From: Bactericera cockerelli
Taxonomy: Eukaryota; Arthropoda; Insecta; Hemiptera; Triozidae
NCBI GenBank assembly: GCA_024516035.1
Contig: CM044959.1
Location: 32,798,118 to 32,862,117, forward strand
Length of the DNA stretch: 64,000 bases
Reading direction: 5' to 3'
The notes under the pieces were generated by a model that saw only the letters and a list, made by a program, of their open reading frames with translations, did no database searches and was not told the DNA's origin. The stretch's first letter is position 1, and the number at the start of each line of letters is the position of its first letter. Shown piece after piece: positions 38,501 through 48,700 of this stretch. Both the position numbers and the translations under genes were made by a program.

Positions 38501-39470
38501 TCATGGGGTTTGGGATTTTATGGTTTGGGTGTTTTGTTTGGGTTTTGGGTGGGTTTTTCCCGTGGGGGTTGGGTTGGGTGGGTAAAGGGGTTTGGGAAAT
38601 TGGGGGTTTTGGGGGGAAAATTTTGGGGTTTTTGGGTTTGTGCCAGGGGGTGTTGTGGGTTGATGTTGTATTGGGGGGGGTTGGGGGTTTTTGATGAATT
38701 TTTACCAAACCACCCCATTTTTTAATAAATTTTAAACCCAAAACCCTTTTTCTACCATTTTCTTAATGGGGAAAAATTTTTAAAAGGGTGCAAATGGAAA
38801 ACTATTTTCCAATTAAATAAAGTACAATTCGTTTTTTTAATTAATTGGTTCAGATTTATTTAATTAAAAAATTTAATTTTTGATTTTTTATTACTGTGGG
38901 CCCCCAACCTTAAAAAATTTTACAAAACCAAAATTTTTTTTTCCCCAATTTTAAAATCCGCATTAAAAAAATTAAAAATTTTTTTTTAAAAAGGCCCCCT
39001 TTTGTTGAAAACCAATTGGCCCAAAAAAGGGAAAATTTTTCTTTTAAAATTAAAGAAGAACTAAAAAGGGGATAAATTTCAACAAAATGATAGAATATAA
39101 TAATTTAAAAAGAAAATCAAAATCAAAACGAAAAAATGGGTCAACAAAAAAAGAATATGAAACAAAAAAAAATTGAAACTGGTTTTTTTCCCAAAAATAA
39201 AATGGGGGCGCCAGTATTGAAAAAACTCAAACCAGTTCCCTTTGGGAAAAGTTTTTGGGGTAGGGTTTTAGTATCCCCATTTTTTTCTTCAATACTCTTT
39301 ATACGAAATCTTTCGTCAATTTTTTGGGAATTCCCCTAAAAATAAAAAGAGAGAATTTAACCTTTTGGTGGGTTCAAAAGATGGAATTTTTTCTACCCCA
39401 GTAAAAAATTGAAAAAATAAAGGTAAAAAAATTTAAAAAAGGGATTAATTTTTGACATCCAAAAATTTAA
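26550..39470. other. Second and longer apparently corrupted stretch
   Basis: Same texture as 15.9-21.7 kb: long single-base runs, few alternating dinucleotides, and reading frames of Lys/Phe/Pro/Gly homopolymers. A distorted but recognisable SINE head at 27446-27560 shows that ordinary genomic sequence underlies it. Strand-skewed blocks occur at 36440-36830 (A/C only) and 38340-38695 (G/T only). No protein gene can be supported here. Confidence 0.8.
27446..27560 (+). mobile_element. SINE remnant (GACCTCAGTAGCT head) inside corrupted sequence
   Basis: CGACCTCAGTAGCTT, followed by AAACCGGAGGTCC, a degraded GGGGTTCCAGCG B box, and AAAACGATTCGAG, parallels the copy at 57138-57255. Homopolymers are stretched relative to that copy. 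Confidence 0.6.
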
Positions 39471-39644
39471 TACCTCTGTATTATTTCAGAATGATCAAGA
39501 ACTAACAAAACAGATTCCGCATGAACAAAATATCATGTATGGTTGCTTATTTTCAACAAGTTGCTAATCAATAAAATTGTCCAAAGAAAAACTCTTTGGT
39601 TCAACCAAAAACGTCTTACAGTATGTTCTTTCTCAGCATTGTCT

Positions 39645-39780
39645 AGGGCAGAATTATAAAATAAGATCACAACAAAAATAAACCAGATCATCTTTCAAGT
39701 CGGAGTGTCAACCAATCACAGGGCACTATAGTTCGACTTGAGGGACGGTTTGGATTACCTATCTTTGTTGTAATCATTCT
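39645..39780. mobile_element. Probable degenerate relative of the Harbinger-like MITE at 59159
   Basis: It begins GGGCAGAATTATAAAATAAG, close to the GGGCCGAATTATGAAACAGG end of the 59-kb element. It contains CCAATCACAGGGCACTATAG, parallel to that element's CCAATCACAGCTCACTAAAG. The right end is poorly conserved and would overlap the stop codon of the zinc-finger gene. Confidence 0.5.
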
Positions 39781-39968
39781 CCTTTTACTATACCTCTTGT
39801 GTAGAGAATTAGACCACAGGAGGGACAAAAGCCCCCTCCCTCGTACTCGAACCTTCCTGGGTCTATCTTGTGAGTGAATCCCAAGTTGCAGTAGAAACAG
39901 TAGGAGATAGCGTCAAGCTCAACTGATGACGGATGCATGATGGCTTCAGATTTCACAGAGAGATGATT
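39774..39968 (-). CDS. Zinc-finger gene, terminal coding exon 7
   Basis: Acceptor CATTCCGTTACAG; 65 codons including the stop. It contains CFYC and FCPSC pairs about 27 residues apart, which could bind one structural zinc. The stop lies at the edge of a probable MITE. Confidence 0.7.
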   Translation of the reverse strand, partial: NHLSVKSEAIMHPSSVELDAISYCFYCNLGFTHKIDPGRFEYEGGGFCPSCGLILYTRGIVKGE

Positions 39969-42900
39969 CTGTAACGGAATGAAGTAAGTTTTAGAAATGT
40001 GAGGATTACACACAGCTTTATTGCTTTTGGTGAAGTTTGACGGTTCATCTAAATTACTTTCATATTTAAAAAGAAAGACAGAATAAAATCGTTTATGCAG
40101 TTTTAATGTGAAGTCGCAAAAAATGCTGTCATTCGCAGATTATTATAAGGAATTCAATAAGATTATAAGGAATTCAATAGGCAAAATTAGGTGATTTTGA
40201 ATTATTCGTAGCAAAATGACTTGTATTTGCACTACTCTTGTTCGGAGGGTATTTGAAAATGAAACTTTATTATAGAATGATTGATATAACACCTGTGCGT
40301 TGATCTTGGTTAAATCAGGACTTGCTTTTGCACGATCATTTCCATACATGCTTTTCCACATGGAATTTTGTACCGAACCACTGAGTGTTGCACCATAGAT
40401 GTTCTGGTGTGGTGATTCCTGAGGTAAGTTGTAATTCAACTGCACATTCAGGTCGCCTAGCTCTTCACCTTCGTGCAGGATGACGGCCAGTGGGAGTGGT
40501 TCCATCACGTCATAGACACACTGGAGAGTGGAAATTGGGCATTGGAATGATTGGTAAGAATTAATATTATTCATGAACCTACCTATTTATTTTGTAATCT
40601 TGGTCCTTCGTATTGCAGAATGCAGAACTTTATGACCACATCTCCAAACCTGGAATAAAAGCATTTCCCATTTCACAATTTTTACATTTAAATAATTTTG
40701 AAAGTAGAGTATGTTGACTGTAAACTTTTGAACATTGATATGTCAATATTAGTGCAACTTACGGCGGGCTCTTGTTTCCCGGGTGAAAAGTGGTATAAAA
40801 TACTGAAAGCATTAACCTCGCCTGGCGGTTACCTTTTACCAAAGAGTATTATTATTCAAATTATAAAAGTACCGTACTAAAACCTTTAGTTGACAAAATT
40901 TTGTATCCATATTTGTAACCAATATTAGAAAAAAATACCTTGTACTTCAAGGTATTTATGTGTTGAACATTAGTGCAACTGACCAAAAGGAAAGTATTGT
41001 GTTATTCGCACTCATCAGAAAGTGGTACTAGTTTATCGGTTTTTAACAATCCGCAAAACCATAGGTCTTTCAACTGAGTCAGCTGGAGAGGTAAACATGG
41101 AAAGTGAAACAGACTACACACCATGAGTTTATAGAATTGACGATCAAACCAATTGTCAGATATTATTCTAATTAGCTAGTTAGAATTAGTGAAAAATTTG
41201 AAACTTACCATGTGAGTTCGCAGATTGGACGGCTGGTGGAAGGACTTATCGCATCGGGTGCACACATAGGGTCGAATGCTGACGTGAGTGAAGATGTGAT
41301 GCTTCAGATTTCCTGGAACAGCAATAAAAAAATCCTTGAGTGAATGAATTCTCAAAACCCCTCTCAAAATCGTGGAACCATTCGTAATAATATTATGAAG
41401 GTTGCCTTTAAAAAAGAAATCATAGAGCCTTAATGAATTCTTCTTACAGATGATAATTATTTGATACAAAATGTGCGCTTCCTGAGTATTAGCTGTAAAA
41501 ATGATTGAGCGTTTCGATTTTGAAGGTCGGACTTTAGTTCAAATCTATAGGTCTTTATCCTTGGATAAACGAACTTTGCTCCTATTTTCTGACTGGAAGA
41601 CTTTAGTATAGTGGACATACAGGTTTCAACAAAAATCTGGAATCTTACACCTACAATTTTTTTTTTACAAATTCTGCTTATAAAATCACAAAAGACAAAC
41701 ATCTACACAAAAGAAAGTTCTTTGATATTTATTAATGCTACCTTTTTGATGAAAGGCCTTGCCACAGTGGCCACACTTGAACTTCTTTTCCTTATCGTGG
41801 ATGCTCTTGTGGGTGTTGAGCGAGGAAATCCGGTTGAACTCTTTCATGCAAACGGGGCACTTGTATTTGGATTGCTCGTGAATGGAGATGTAGTGTTGCT
41901 TTAGGGAGGATTTCTAGGATATGGAATAGATTTTGTGTTGCTGATGGAGATATACATACAATTTTTTTTTTTTTAATCTACCTGAAATCTTCCTAATGTC
42001 TCGCTTTCTTTGTATTGTCAGCGCGAAATCAAATGGTGTACATGTACATTGTACATACAAGCAAAACTAATGCTAGTATAGTACTCATGCAAGTTAACTA
42101 TCAGTTTGCTTACTACTTTCTTGGTGCAGTGTTTATTTTTAATTATTATGTCACTATACTTGAAGATCAGGATTTTTGCAAGGGAAAAAGAATATTACCT
42201 ATTTTATGAAAAAATTGTATTCTAAGATTTTTTTAAACTTACATGGCGAAAACTTTTTGTACACTTTTGACAGTTGAAGATACGTAGTTGTTTCTGATGA
42301 GAATTAGTGAGTTGCGTATCATTTTCTGAACCGAAGAGAAGTATCTGCTGACCTGGAAGTTGTATAAATAATTACAGATGGTTATGAAACTATTTTTAAT
42401 AGAAAGTTATTGACATTTTCATGTCTTTGCTCTGGCACATAACCAAAATTATGTAACGAAATTATGTAACGAAATTATGTAACAAAATTATGTGACGAAA
42501 TTATGTAACGAAATTATGTAACGAAATATTAAATTATAAAAAGAGAGAAGAGAAAAAGTATGTGTCATGCACACAATAACGAAATATTAAATTATAAAAA
42601 GAGAGAAGAGAAAAAGTATGTGTCATGCGCACAATACGAAATTTGGTCAGTTAAGTTTTAGACCTTGAATAGTAAAGATGAAAATGTCCCAATGGTTGCA
42701 GACTCGTATGCAAGCGTTTTTTTTTTTTTTTTGTATACGGACCCAAATTTTTTTAGATAGTTGTTGCTCACAACAGACTATTCCCAGCTCATCCCATCCC
42801 TCATCATTAATCTGAGTGATTTGATAAGGGATCAACCATTTTTGGCTTTTTTTATCAGTTTCAAGTCTCTTAAAACCCTGTAAAAATTGACCAGCTACAT

Positions 42901-43740
42901 AGCTGACTGGTTAAGGGTATCGAATATGTTCATTTTGTGCTAGTACTGCGCTTCCTAACACAGCCAAACTTACTTGTAGCATTGGCAATATTTTCTACTT
43001 GAGAAGCTAATTTGGTTTCGCCTTTATTGTCGCTTTTCAGGAACTTGTCTTTTTCAACCTCCTGCGGTATATTGTTTGTAAGATCATTGAGTATTCGGGG
43101 CCTTGGAGAACTTTCAAAATTGTCCTTTTTAACGTGAGTTTGATCGTACTGATTTGTTAATAGTTTCAAATCAGATCCTGTATTTGTTTCCATGATTTTC
43201 TCTTCTTTTTTTAATACATTCTGACTATTTTCACATCGTAACTCCGAACTCTGAATATTTGAAGGAATATTATTTGAAATATTCTTCCTTTTGCGTTCTG
43301 TAAATTAAGGATGAAGATGAATTATTTGAAATAAACAACATACATTTAATTAAAATGACTAAAGTAAAAAAAAATTCTAAATGGTAAAATATTGCACCAA
43401 AATTATTACGACCCATTTATTCAATTGCTAACACATGAAATGTGATTGTAGAAAAAAATCTCTCTCTGGTTTCACCAGGATCTTTATTTTTGTCAATAAA
43501 TTGTATCTTGCCTTTGGCTGTAGTGAGATCTGAAGAACTTCTATCAGATTGAATATGTTCCTTTAGTATGACATTTCCATTTTCAAACATTCCTTTAATA
43601 TAATTTGAATTATCTTCCACGGGATCTTTGATGTCCTTGCCCATTTTACGTAACGTCTTTTGGTGCTCAAATAAGGCATGGTAAATGTTACTCTTGTTAT
43701 TTAGAACTTGTGACTTCAAATCAATATGGTGGTCTTCCAT
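39774..43740 (-). CDS. C2H2 zinc-finger protein, seven coding exons
   Basis: Spliced model, minus strand: 43740-43476, 43297-42974, 42352-42243, 41913-41742, 41312-41209, 40520-40236, 39968-39774, giving 1455 bases (484 residues plus stop). Every junction has GT-AG ends and matching phase. The N-terminal ~230 residues are polar, Lys/Asn/Ser-rich and include an RKRK nuclear-signal-like motif. Then come consecutive zinc fingers: FNCQKCTKSF...H...H, YKCPVCMKEF, FKCGHCGKAF, and a fourth, YVCTRCDKSF, that lacks its second histidine. The C-terminus has two CxxC pairs (CFYC, FCPSC). The expected role is sequence-specific DNA binding in the nucleus; the target is unknown. No orthologue is recognised. 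The exon 1 and exon 6 donors are the least certain parts. Confidence 0.75.
40236..40520 (-). CDS. Zinc-finger gene, coding exon 6
   Basis: Acceptor CCACTCTCCAG; it is 285 bases, phase 0 at both ends. It encodes a non-finger region with EPLPLAVILHEGEELGDLNV. The donor AGA/GTAGTG is modest, and CAA/GTCATT 12 bases further on is an in-phase alternative. Confidence 0.65.
41209..41312 (-). CDS. Zinc-finger gene, coding exon 5 (finger 3 end, finger 4)
   Basis: GNLKHHIFTH completes finger 3, and YVCTRCDKSFHQPSNLRTHM makes most of finger 4. Acceptor TTGCTGTTCCAG, donor CACATG/GTAAGT. The exon stops before the last zinc ligand of finger 4. Confidence 0.88.
41742..41913 (-). CDS. Zinc-finger gene, coding exon 4 (finger 1 end, finger 2, finger 3 start)
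   Basis: It encodes KSSLKQHYISIHE, which completes finger 1, the whole of finger 2 (CPVCMKEF...H...H), and CGHCGKAFHQK. The donor AAAAAG/GTAGCA leaves phase 1. Confidence 0.88.
42243..42352 (-). CDS. Zinc-finger gene, coding exon 3 (first half of finger 1)
   Basis: Acceptor TATACAACTTCCAG and donor CGCCAT/GTAAGT. It ends with FNCQKCTKSFRH, the cysteine half of a C2H2 finger, and so must be spliced to an exon supplying the histidines. Confidence 0.8.
42446..42636. repeat. Intronic 13-bp and 58-bp tandem repeats
   Basis: Six copies of AAATTATGTAACG (42446-42524) run into two 58-bp units starting ACGAAATATTAAATT (about 42520 and 42578), which differ by one base before their ends. They sit in intron 2 of the zinc-finger gene. 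Confidence 0.9.
42974..43297 (-). CDS. Zinc-finger gene, coding exon 2
   Basis: Acceptor TTAATTTACAG and donor ACAA/GTAAGT are both strong. It encodes the RKRK motif and a low-complexity polar linker. It is phase 1 at both ends. Confidence 0.7.
43476..43740 (-). CDS. Zinc-finger gene, coding exon 1
   Basis: It starts at the ATG at 43740 (G at -3 and +4, a good context). A 5' UTR acceptor (AAAATTTAG) lies just upstream at 43748. It encodes an acidic/polar region. The donor CTG/GTGAAA leaves phase 1, which exon 2 needs. Reading straight through would stop soon after in AT-rich sequence. Confidence 0.6.
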
Positions 43741-43747
43741 AACGAAT

Positions 43748-44027
43748 CTAAATTTTAGAATGGAAACAAGATGAATCAGTTCGTAACATAAGGAATGTGC
43801 CCAGAAAATCAGTATCAAATACGGAATGGGTGGACAAAAAATCCGATACTTAAGTTATTTTGTACATTAAGGTTTTGACAAAATTCTGACTACATTCTAG
43901 TTAGCACATTACTCTTTGTGAGTATTTCAAAACTCTCATTTATTTCTTAATTTCCAACCTAGGTAAATACTTGTTTAGTAGCTTTTGAATTTTCTTTAAA
44001 CTTTGTGGGTTGACGGAAAGAAATCGT

Positions 44028-44074
<47 letters not shown>

Positions 44075-44388
44075 GAAACTTCAACAAAATTCCGAAGTCC
44101 AATGTGATGCATTTTCATATTAAAAATTCAGACATATTGAATTTCTCAAACAACTGAACCTTTGATAAGTATTGTCAGTAAAAGTTCACTTATTGAAAAC
44201 GGTATAATTGAAAAACTTTGATATCGTACAATGATTATTGTATTTCTACCTTTTATAAAAGTTTTATAGAATGCGGTAAATAAAATATAATGAACTGATA
44301 CAATTCATCAGGCGCGTAGCTATTCAATGACATTTTCACAATTGAGAGTTAATTTTTTACGTGCCTCTGAATTTTTAAAATCAAATGT
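43748..44388. other. Upstream flank of the zinc-finger gene, non-coding, with a T44 tract
   Basis: A 44-base T run occupies 44030-44073. No clear promoter elements or 5' UTR exon can be fixed. Confidence 0.5.
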
Positions 44389-44401
44389 TCCTCATTTTAA
44401 A
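44389..44401. repeat. 5' target-site duplication of the LOA-like element
   Basis: TCCTCATTTTAAA, repeated exactly at 49478-49490. Confidence 0.95.
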
Positions 44402-44652
44402 TATACTGGTCAGATCTTGAGACTGATGAACAGATAATACGCCTTTGATTTTATCCTTACAGACCGAGCTAGTGATCAAAACCCCTAAGCCAAGGTTGTA
44501 TATGCCGAGGGCTGAATGGTCAAGGGGGTAAACTTGGCCGCTAATATACACCTCTGAATACCTGGGGACCTTCAGAGTATTTACCCTTACCTTGGAAAGC
44601 GGGGCTCTTCCCTGGTGGACCTCTACATCCCTTGCTTCTCGTGGGAACGATT

Positions 44653-45768
44653 ATGACAACTAATCTTAACCCAAATCTAACCAACTTGGAGGCGCTTCAA
44701 ACCTCCAACATAAACACAGATGTTGAAATGGAAACAGTGGAAGACAATAGTCAAGCCACCAATGTCCAGCCAACATCTCAAGTAGAAACGCAGAGTCAAT
44801 CTGATAGTGCCATGGGTAGTGGTAATACCACAAACCCATCAACTACTATTGACCCTGCAAATGAGGGGGAGAAAAGTGGATGTTCCGCTAACCTCCCCAA
44901 ACAGCCACCTACAGTGCGGCCTAAATTGTCAGGAGCGCAAAGGCGTAAAATGGCAATACAGGCTGCACGAGAAATAGGTGAAGAAATTCGCCCAAGAAGG
45001 AGAGGTAATAAGAGTGGTGCAGGCAAACTTATGCCTCCCGCACTTAGAACCCCTTCCTCTAAGAGGCCGAGGTCTGAGGGAAGTTCTCCATTAACACCGG
45101 AAAGAAACACTCAGAAAAAGAGTAAGAAATTAAACACACCAGAACCCAAGATCTCTGAAGGTGTCTCTTACAGTCAGGCATTGACGCAATTGAAGATGGC
45201 TGTTGTCTTGGAGTCATATCCAGACAACAAGCTCTCCGATGACATGATGTGGGCTCTCAAGACCGCTCTGACAAAGGAAATCTTCAAGAGCAAACCAGAA
45301 GAAATGCCGAAGTTTGACAACTACTATGGTGAGAAGGGGGTCTTGCACATCACATGTGCAAACGAAACTTCCAAACAGTGGTTGTTGAACAAAATCTCTG
45401 GCAATCTCAAAGAGTGCGTTGGCGCTCCACTTAGAGCTGGTCCCTCTAAGGAGATTGTCAGAGTGACAAAGATGGCTGTCTGGGTGTCGGCGGAACTCAC
45501 TCAATTGTTGGAGGCTAAAGATCCCAAGAGAATTATTTCTCTTGTGGGGACACAAAACCCAACAATTGAAACCGAGGACATCAGTGTTATTAACAGTAAC
45601 ACTGATAAAGCTGGCACCACTATTATCCTCAACGTGGGGGAAACTGCCTTGAAGGCATTGAGGGTCAATGGGTTTAAAGCCCATCTTGGCCTCTCTAAAA
45701 TAACCTTCAAGATTATTGGCAGAGTAAAACCCCATGTTGAAGGTACTACAGATCAACCTGCAACATAG
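44653..45768 (+). CDS. ORF1 protein of the LOA-like element
   Basis: 371 residues from the ATG at 44653; an upstream in-frame TTG at 44632 is an unlikely start. The first ~160 residues are a disordered, Thr/Ser/Asn-rich region, then strongly basic (RRKMAIQAAREIGEE, RPRRRGNKSG, SSKRPRSEG). From about residue 170, a folded region beginning SYSQALTQLKMAVVLE resembles the DUF4780-type domain found in insect retroelement ORF1 proteins (recognised from memory). No CCHC knuckle is present. The likely job is RNA binding and assembly of the transposition particle. Its end overlaps the ORF2 start, which suggests coupled translation or reinitiation. Confidence 0.85.
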   Translation: MTTNLNPNLTNLEALQTSNINTDVEMETVEDNSQATNVQPTSQVETQSQSDSAMGSGNTTNPSTTIDPANEGEKSGCSANLPKQPPTVRPKLSGAQRRKMAIQAAREIGEEIRPRRRGNKSGAGKLMPPALRTPSSKRPRSEGSSPLTPERNTQKKSKKLNTPEPKISEGVSYSQALTQLKMAVVLESYPDNKLSDDMMWALKTALTKEIFKSKPEEMPKFDNYYGEKGVLHITCANETSKQWLLNKISGNLKECVGAPLRAGPSKEIVRVTKMAVWVSAELTQLLEAKDPKRIISLVGTQNPTIETEDISVINSNTDKAGTTIILNVGETALKALRVNGFKAHLGLSKITFKIIGRVKPHVEGTTDQPAT

Positions 45769-48700
45769 CAAGGCAGCTAGCGCTGCCTTCTGCAAGCACT
45801 TTTGTGATTGCAACTACGACCTGGCACTCATTCAAGAACCCTGGCTTGTTCAAGGAAGAGTTGCTGGGTTAAAAGCTACAGGAGGAAGAGTAATTTATGC
45901 TCAAGACTCCAGTAGACCAAGGACCTGTGTGGTTGTCAAATCAATGAGGGGAGATCTTGTGCCGCTCACTCTGCTGGATCACTCCAACGAGGATTTGACA
46001 ACCATTAGACTCAAATACAAGGTCAACACTGCTGTGAAGGAGCTGGTTGTTGCTTCGGCGTACCTGCCATATGATGCTCCCACCCCACCCCCATCACAAG
46101 GAATGGAACAGCTGGTGGACTTCTGCCGAGATTCTGGGCTGCAGTTCATTATCGGAGCAGATGTCAACGCCCACCACATAGGGTGGGGCAGCACCGGAAA
46201 TAACAGCAGAGGTGAGTACCTTTTGGATTACTATATATGTAACAATATGTGTATTCTAAATAGAGGTAATGAACCTACTTTTGATAATGGACGAAGACAA
46301 GAGGTGATTGATGTCACTGTATCCTCTTCGTTAATAAGTACTCAGGTTACGGGGTGGCATGTTTCTGAGGAGGCATCTCTCTCAGATCATAGATATATTC
46401 ATCTGGAAATCAGCAATGTTGACAAGCCGGATACATTATATCGCAATCCTCGGAACACACGCTGGGTTAAATACAAGGAAGCTGTTGCATCCCGAATCAA
46501 TAACATGAGGAGAGATGTGAAGAGTGCCTTGGACATTGAACTAGTGTCAGAAGATCTTAGAGAGGCAATTCAAACCTCATATGAAGATAGTTCTCCTATT
46601 GTAAGAGGGGTTAACAAAAATGTTCGTTGGTGGACAAATACCCTCTCTCAACTGAAGAAGAGAAGTAGAAAGCTTTTCAACTCTGCAAAAAGAACAGGTG
46701 ATTGGGATTCTTACTACCAATCACTAACCTCCTACAAAAAAGAAATAAGGAGAGTGAAAAGAGCTAGTTGGAGATCCTTTTGTCAGGACGTCGAAAACAC
46801 CTCTGAGACATCAAGACTCCAAAAAATCATGTCAAAAGACCCCATAAATCCGATAGGGACGTTAAAAAAACCTGACGGAAAATACACGGTAACAGGGAAA
46901 GAAACAATGGAATTACTTCTACAAACACATTTCCCTGAATCAGTTGTGATTAATTCGGCCGAGAACCATTTGCCTTCCGAACTCCCTCATAGGAGACCCT
47001 TGATGGCAGACTGGAAAACCGCAAGAATGATAATCACATATAAGAAAATTGAGTGGGCAATCAACTCATTCAAACCTTTTAAAGCCTGTGGACCTGATGG
47101 AGTGTTTCCAGCTCTCCTACAGGAAGGCAGGGAAACAATCATACCAATCCTCTGTAAGCTTTTTCGGGCGAGTATAGCTGTTGGCTATATTCCATCCACC
47201 TGGAAAGCTGCAGAGGTGGTATGCATACCTAAACCGGGTCGAAAAACATATGCTGAGGCTAAGGCATTCAGGCCCATTACCCTGTCGTCCTTTATCCTCA
47301 AAGCCCTTGAGAAGCTTGTTGATAAATATGTTAGAGAATCTTTCCTTGTGGAAAAACCTCTACATTCAAATCAACATGCTTACCAAATGGGAAAGTCGTG
47401 TGAAACAGCTTTACATCACTTGATGGTAAAGATAGAAAGTACAATTATTAACAAGGAAGCTTCTCTTGGAGCTTTTCTTGACATTGAGGGTGCATTTGAC
47501 AATACATCCTTCGAATCTATGATCCAAGCTGCCAAAAAACGTGGATTTGATGACACCTGCTGTAGGTGGATAGAAACCATGCTGAGGGACAGGACCATAA
47601 GAATCAATCTATTCGGAGAAACCGTAAACGCACTCATCAAGAAAGGATGTCCGCAGGGAGGAGTTTTATCACCCCTGTTGTGGAACCTTGTTGTTGACGA
47701 GTTATTGGAAAAACTGAATAGTCAGGGATACTACACCCAAGGTTATGCAGATGACATAGTTATCTTGATTCAGGGTAAGTATCTAGAGACAATCTCGGAT
47801 GTTATGCAATCCGCGATGAAAATAGTGGAAAAATGGTGTAGGGACGTTAACCTTAGGGTTAATCCAAACAAAACCACCCTCATTCCATTCACTCGCAAAA
47901 AGAAATTGGAGAGGCTTCAACCTCCTTTTCTCTTTGGGAAACGCCTAGAGATGGTTCACGAGGTTAAATATCTTGGAATTATTCTGGATACTAAACTAAC
48001 GTGGAACTCTCATCTCTCTAAAGTTACCAATAAATGTACTAGGGCGCTCATGATGTGCCGAAGAACATTTGGTAAAAGCTGGGGTCTGAAACCTAGCATG
48101 ATGGCCTGGCTATATAATGCAGTAATCAGACCAATGATCACCTATGGTTGTCTAATCTGGTGGACAAAAACAGAACAAGTTCAAGCAAAGGCAGCTCTTA
48201 GTAAGCTCCAACGTCTAGCATGTCTCTGCATTACAAGTGCAATGAAAAGCACACCAACTGCAGCAATGGAAACCCTCCTAAACCTGCCCCCTCTAGATAT
48301 TATTATCAAAGGGGAAGCCAGGATGGGGGCGTACAGACTGCAACAAAACGGAATCTGGAAAGGTCGACTTCTGGGACATTCCAAAATCACAGCACTAATT
48401 GCGGAACCTATTTTATACATGGGTAGCGATCAGATGACTGTTAAAACGTCTTTCGAAAAATCCTTCAAAACCGGCACCTCCAAACTGGTAGAAGATTGGG
48501 TTACGAAAGAAAAACAATTGCTGTCCAAAGGTTGTCTTGTGTGGTACACAGATGGCTCCAAGACAGCAGAAGGCTCAGGATCTGGAATACATGGAGTCAA
48601 TCCCAAGACAGATATAAGTATCTCACTGGGAAAATACGCCAGTGTCTATCAGACCGAGATCAAAGCTATTTGCACCTGCGCTCAGATGAACTTGGAGAGT

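Noticed and set aside
38347..38725. Gly/Phe/Trp-rich frames, or a telomere of the GGGGTTTT type
   Set aside because: G/T-only composition in corrupted sequence, with no regular unit. Insect telomeres usually carry TTAGG, which is absent.
41611..41904. 97-codon plus-strand frame
   Set aside because: Antisense to zinc-finger exon 4, whose finger motifs on the minus strand explain the sequence.
45214..45813. 199-codon minus-strand frame
   Set aside because: Antisense shadow of the LOA-like ORF1, with no domain of its own.
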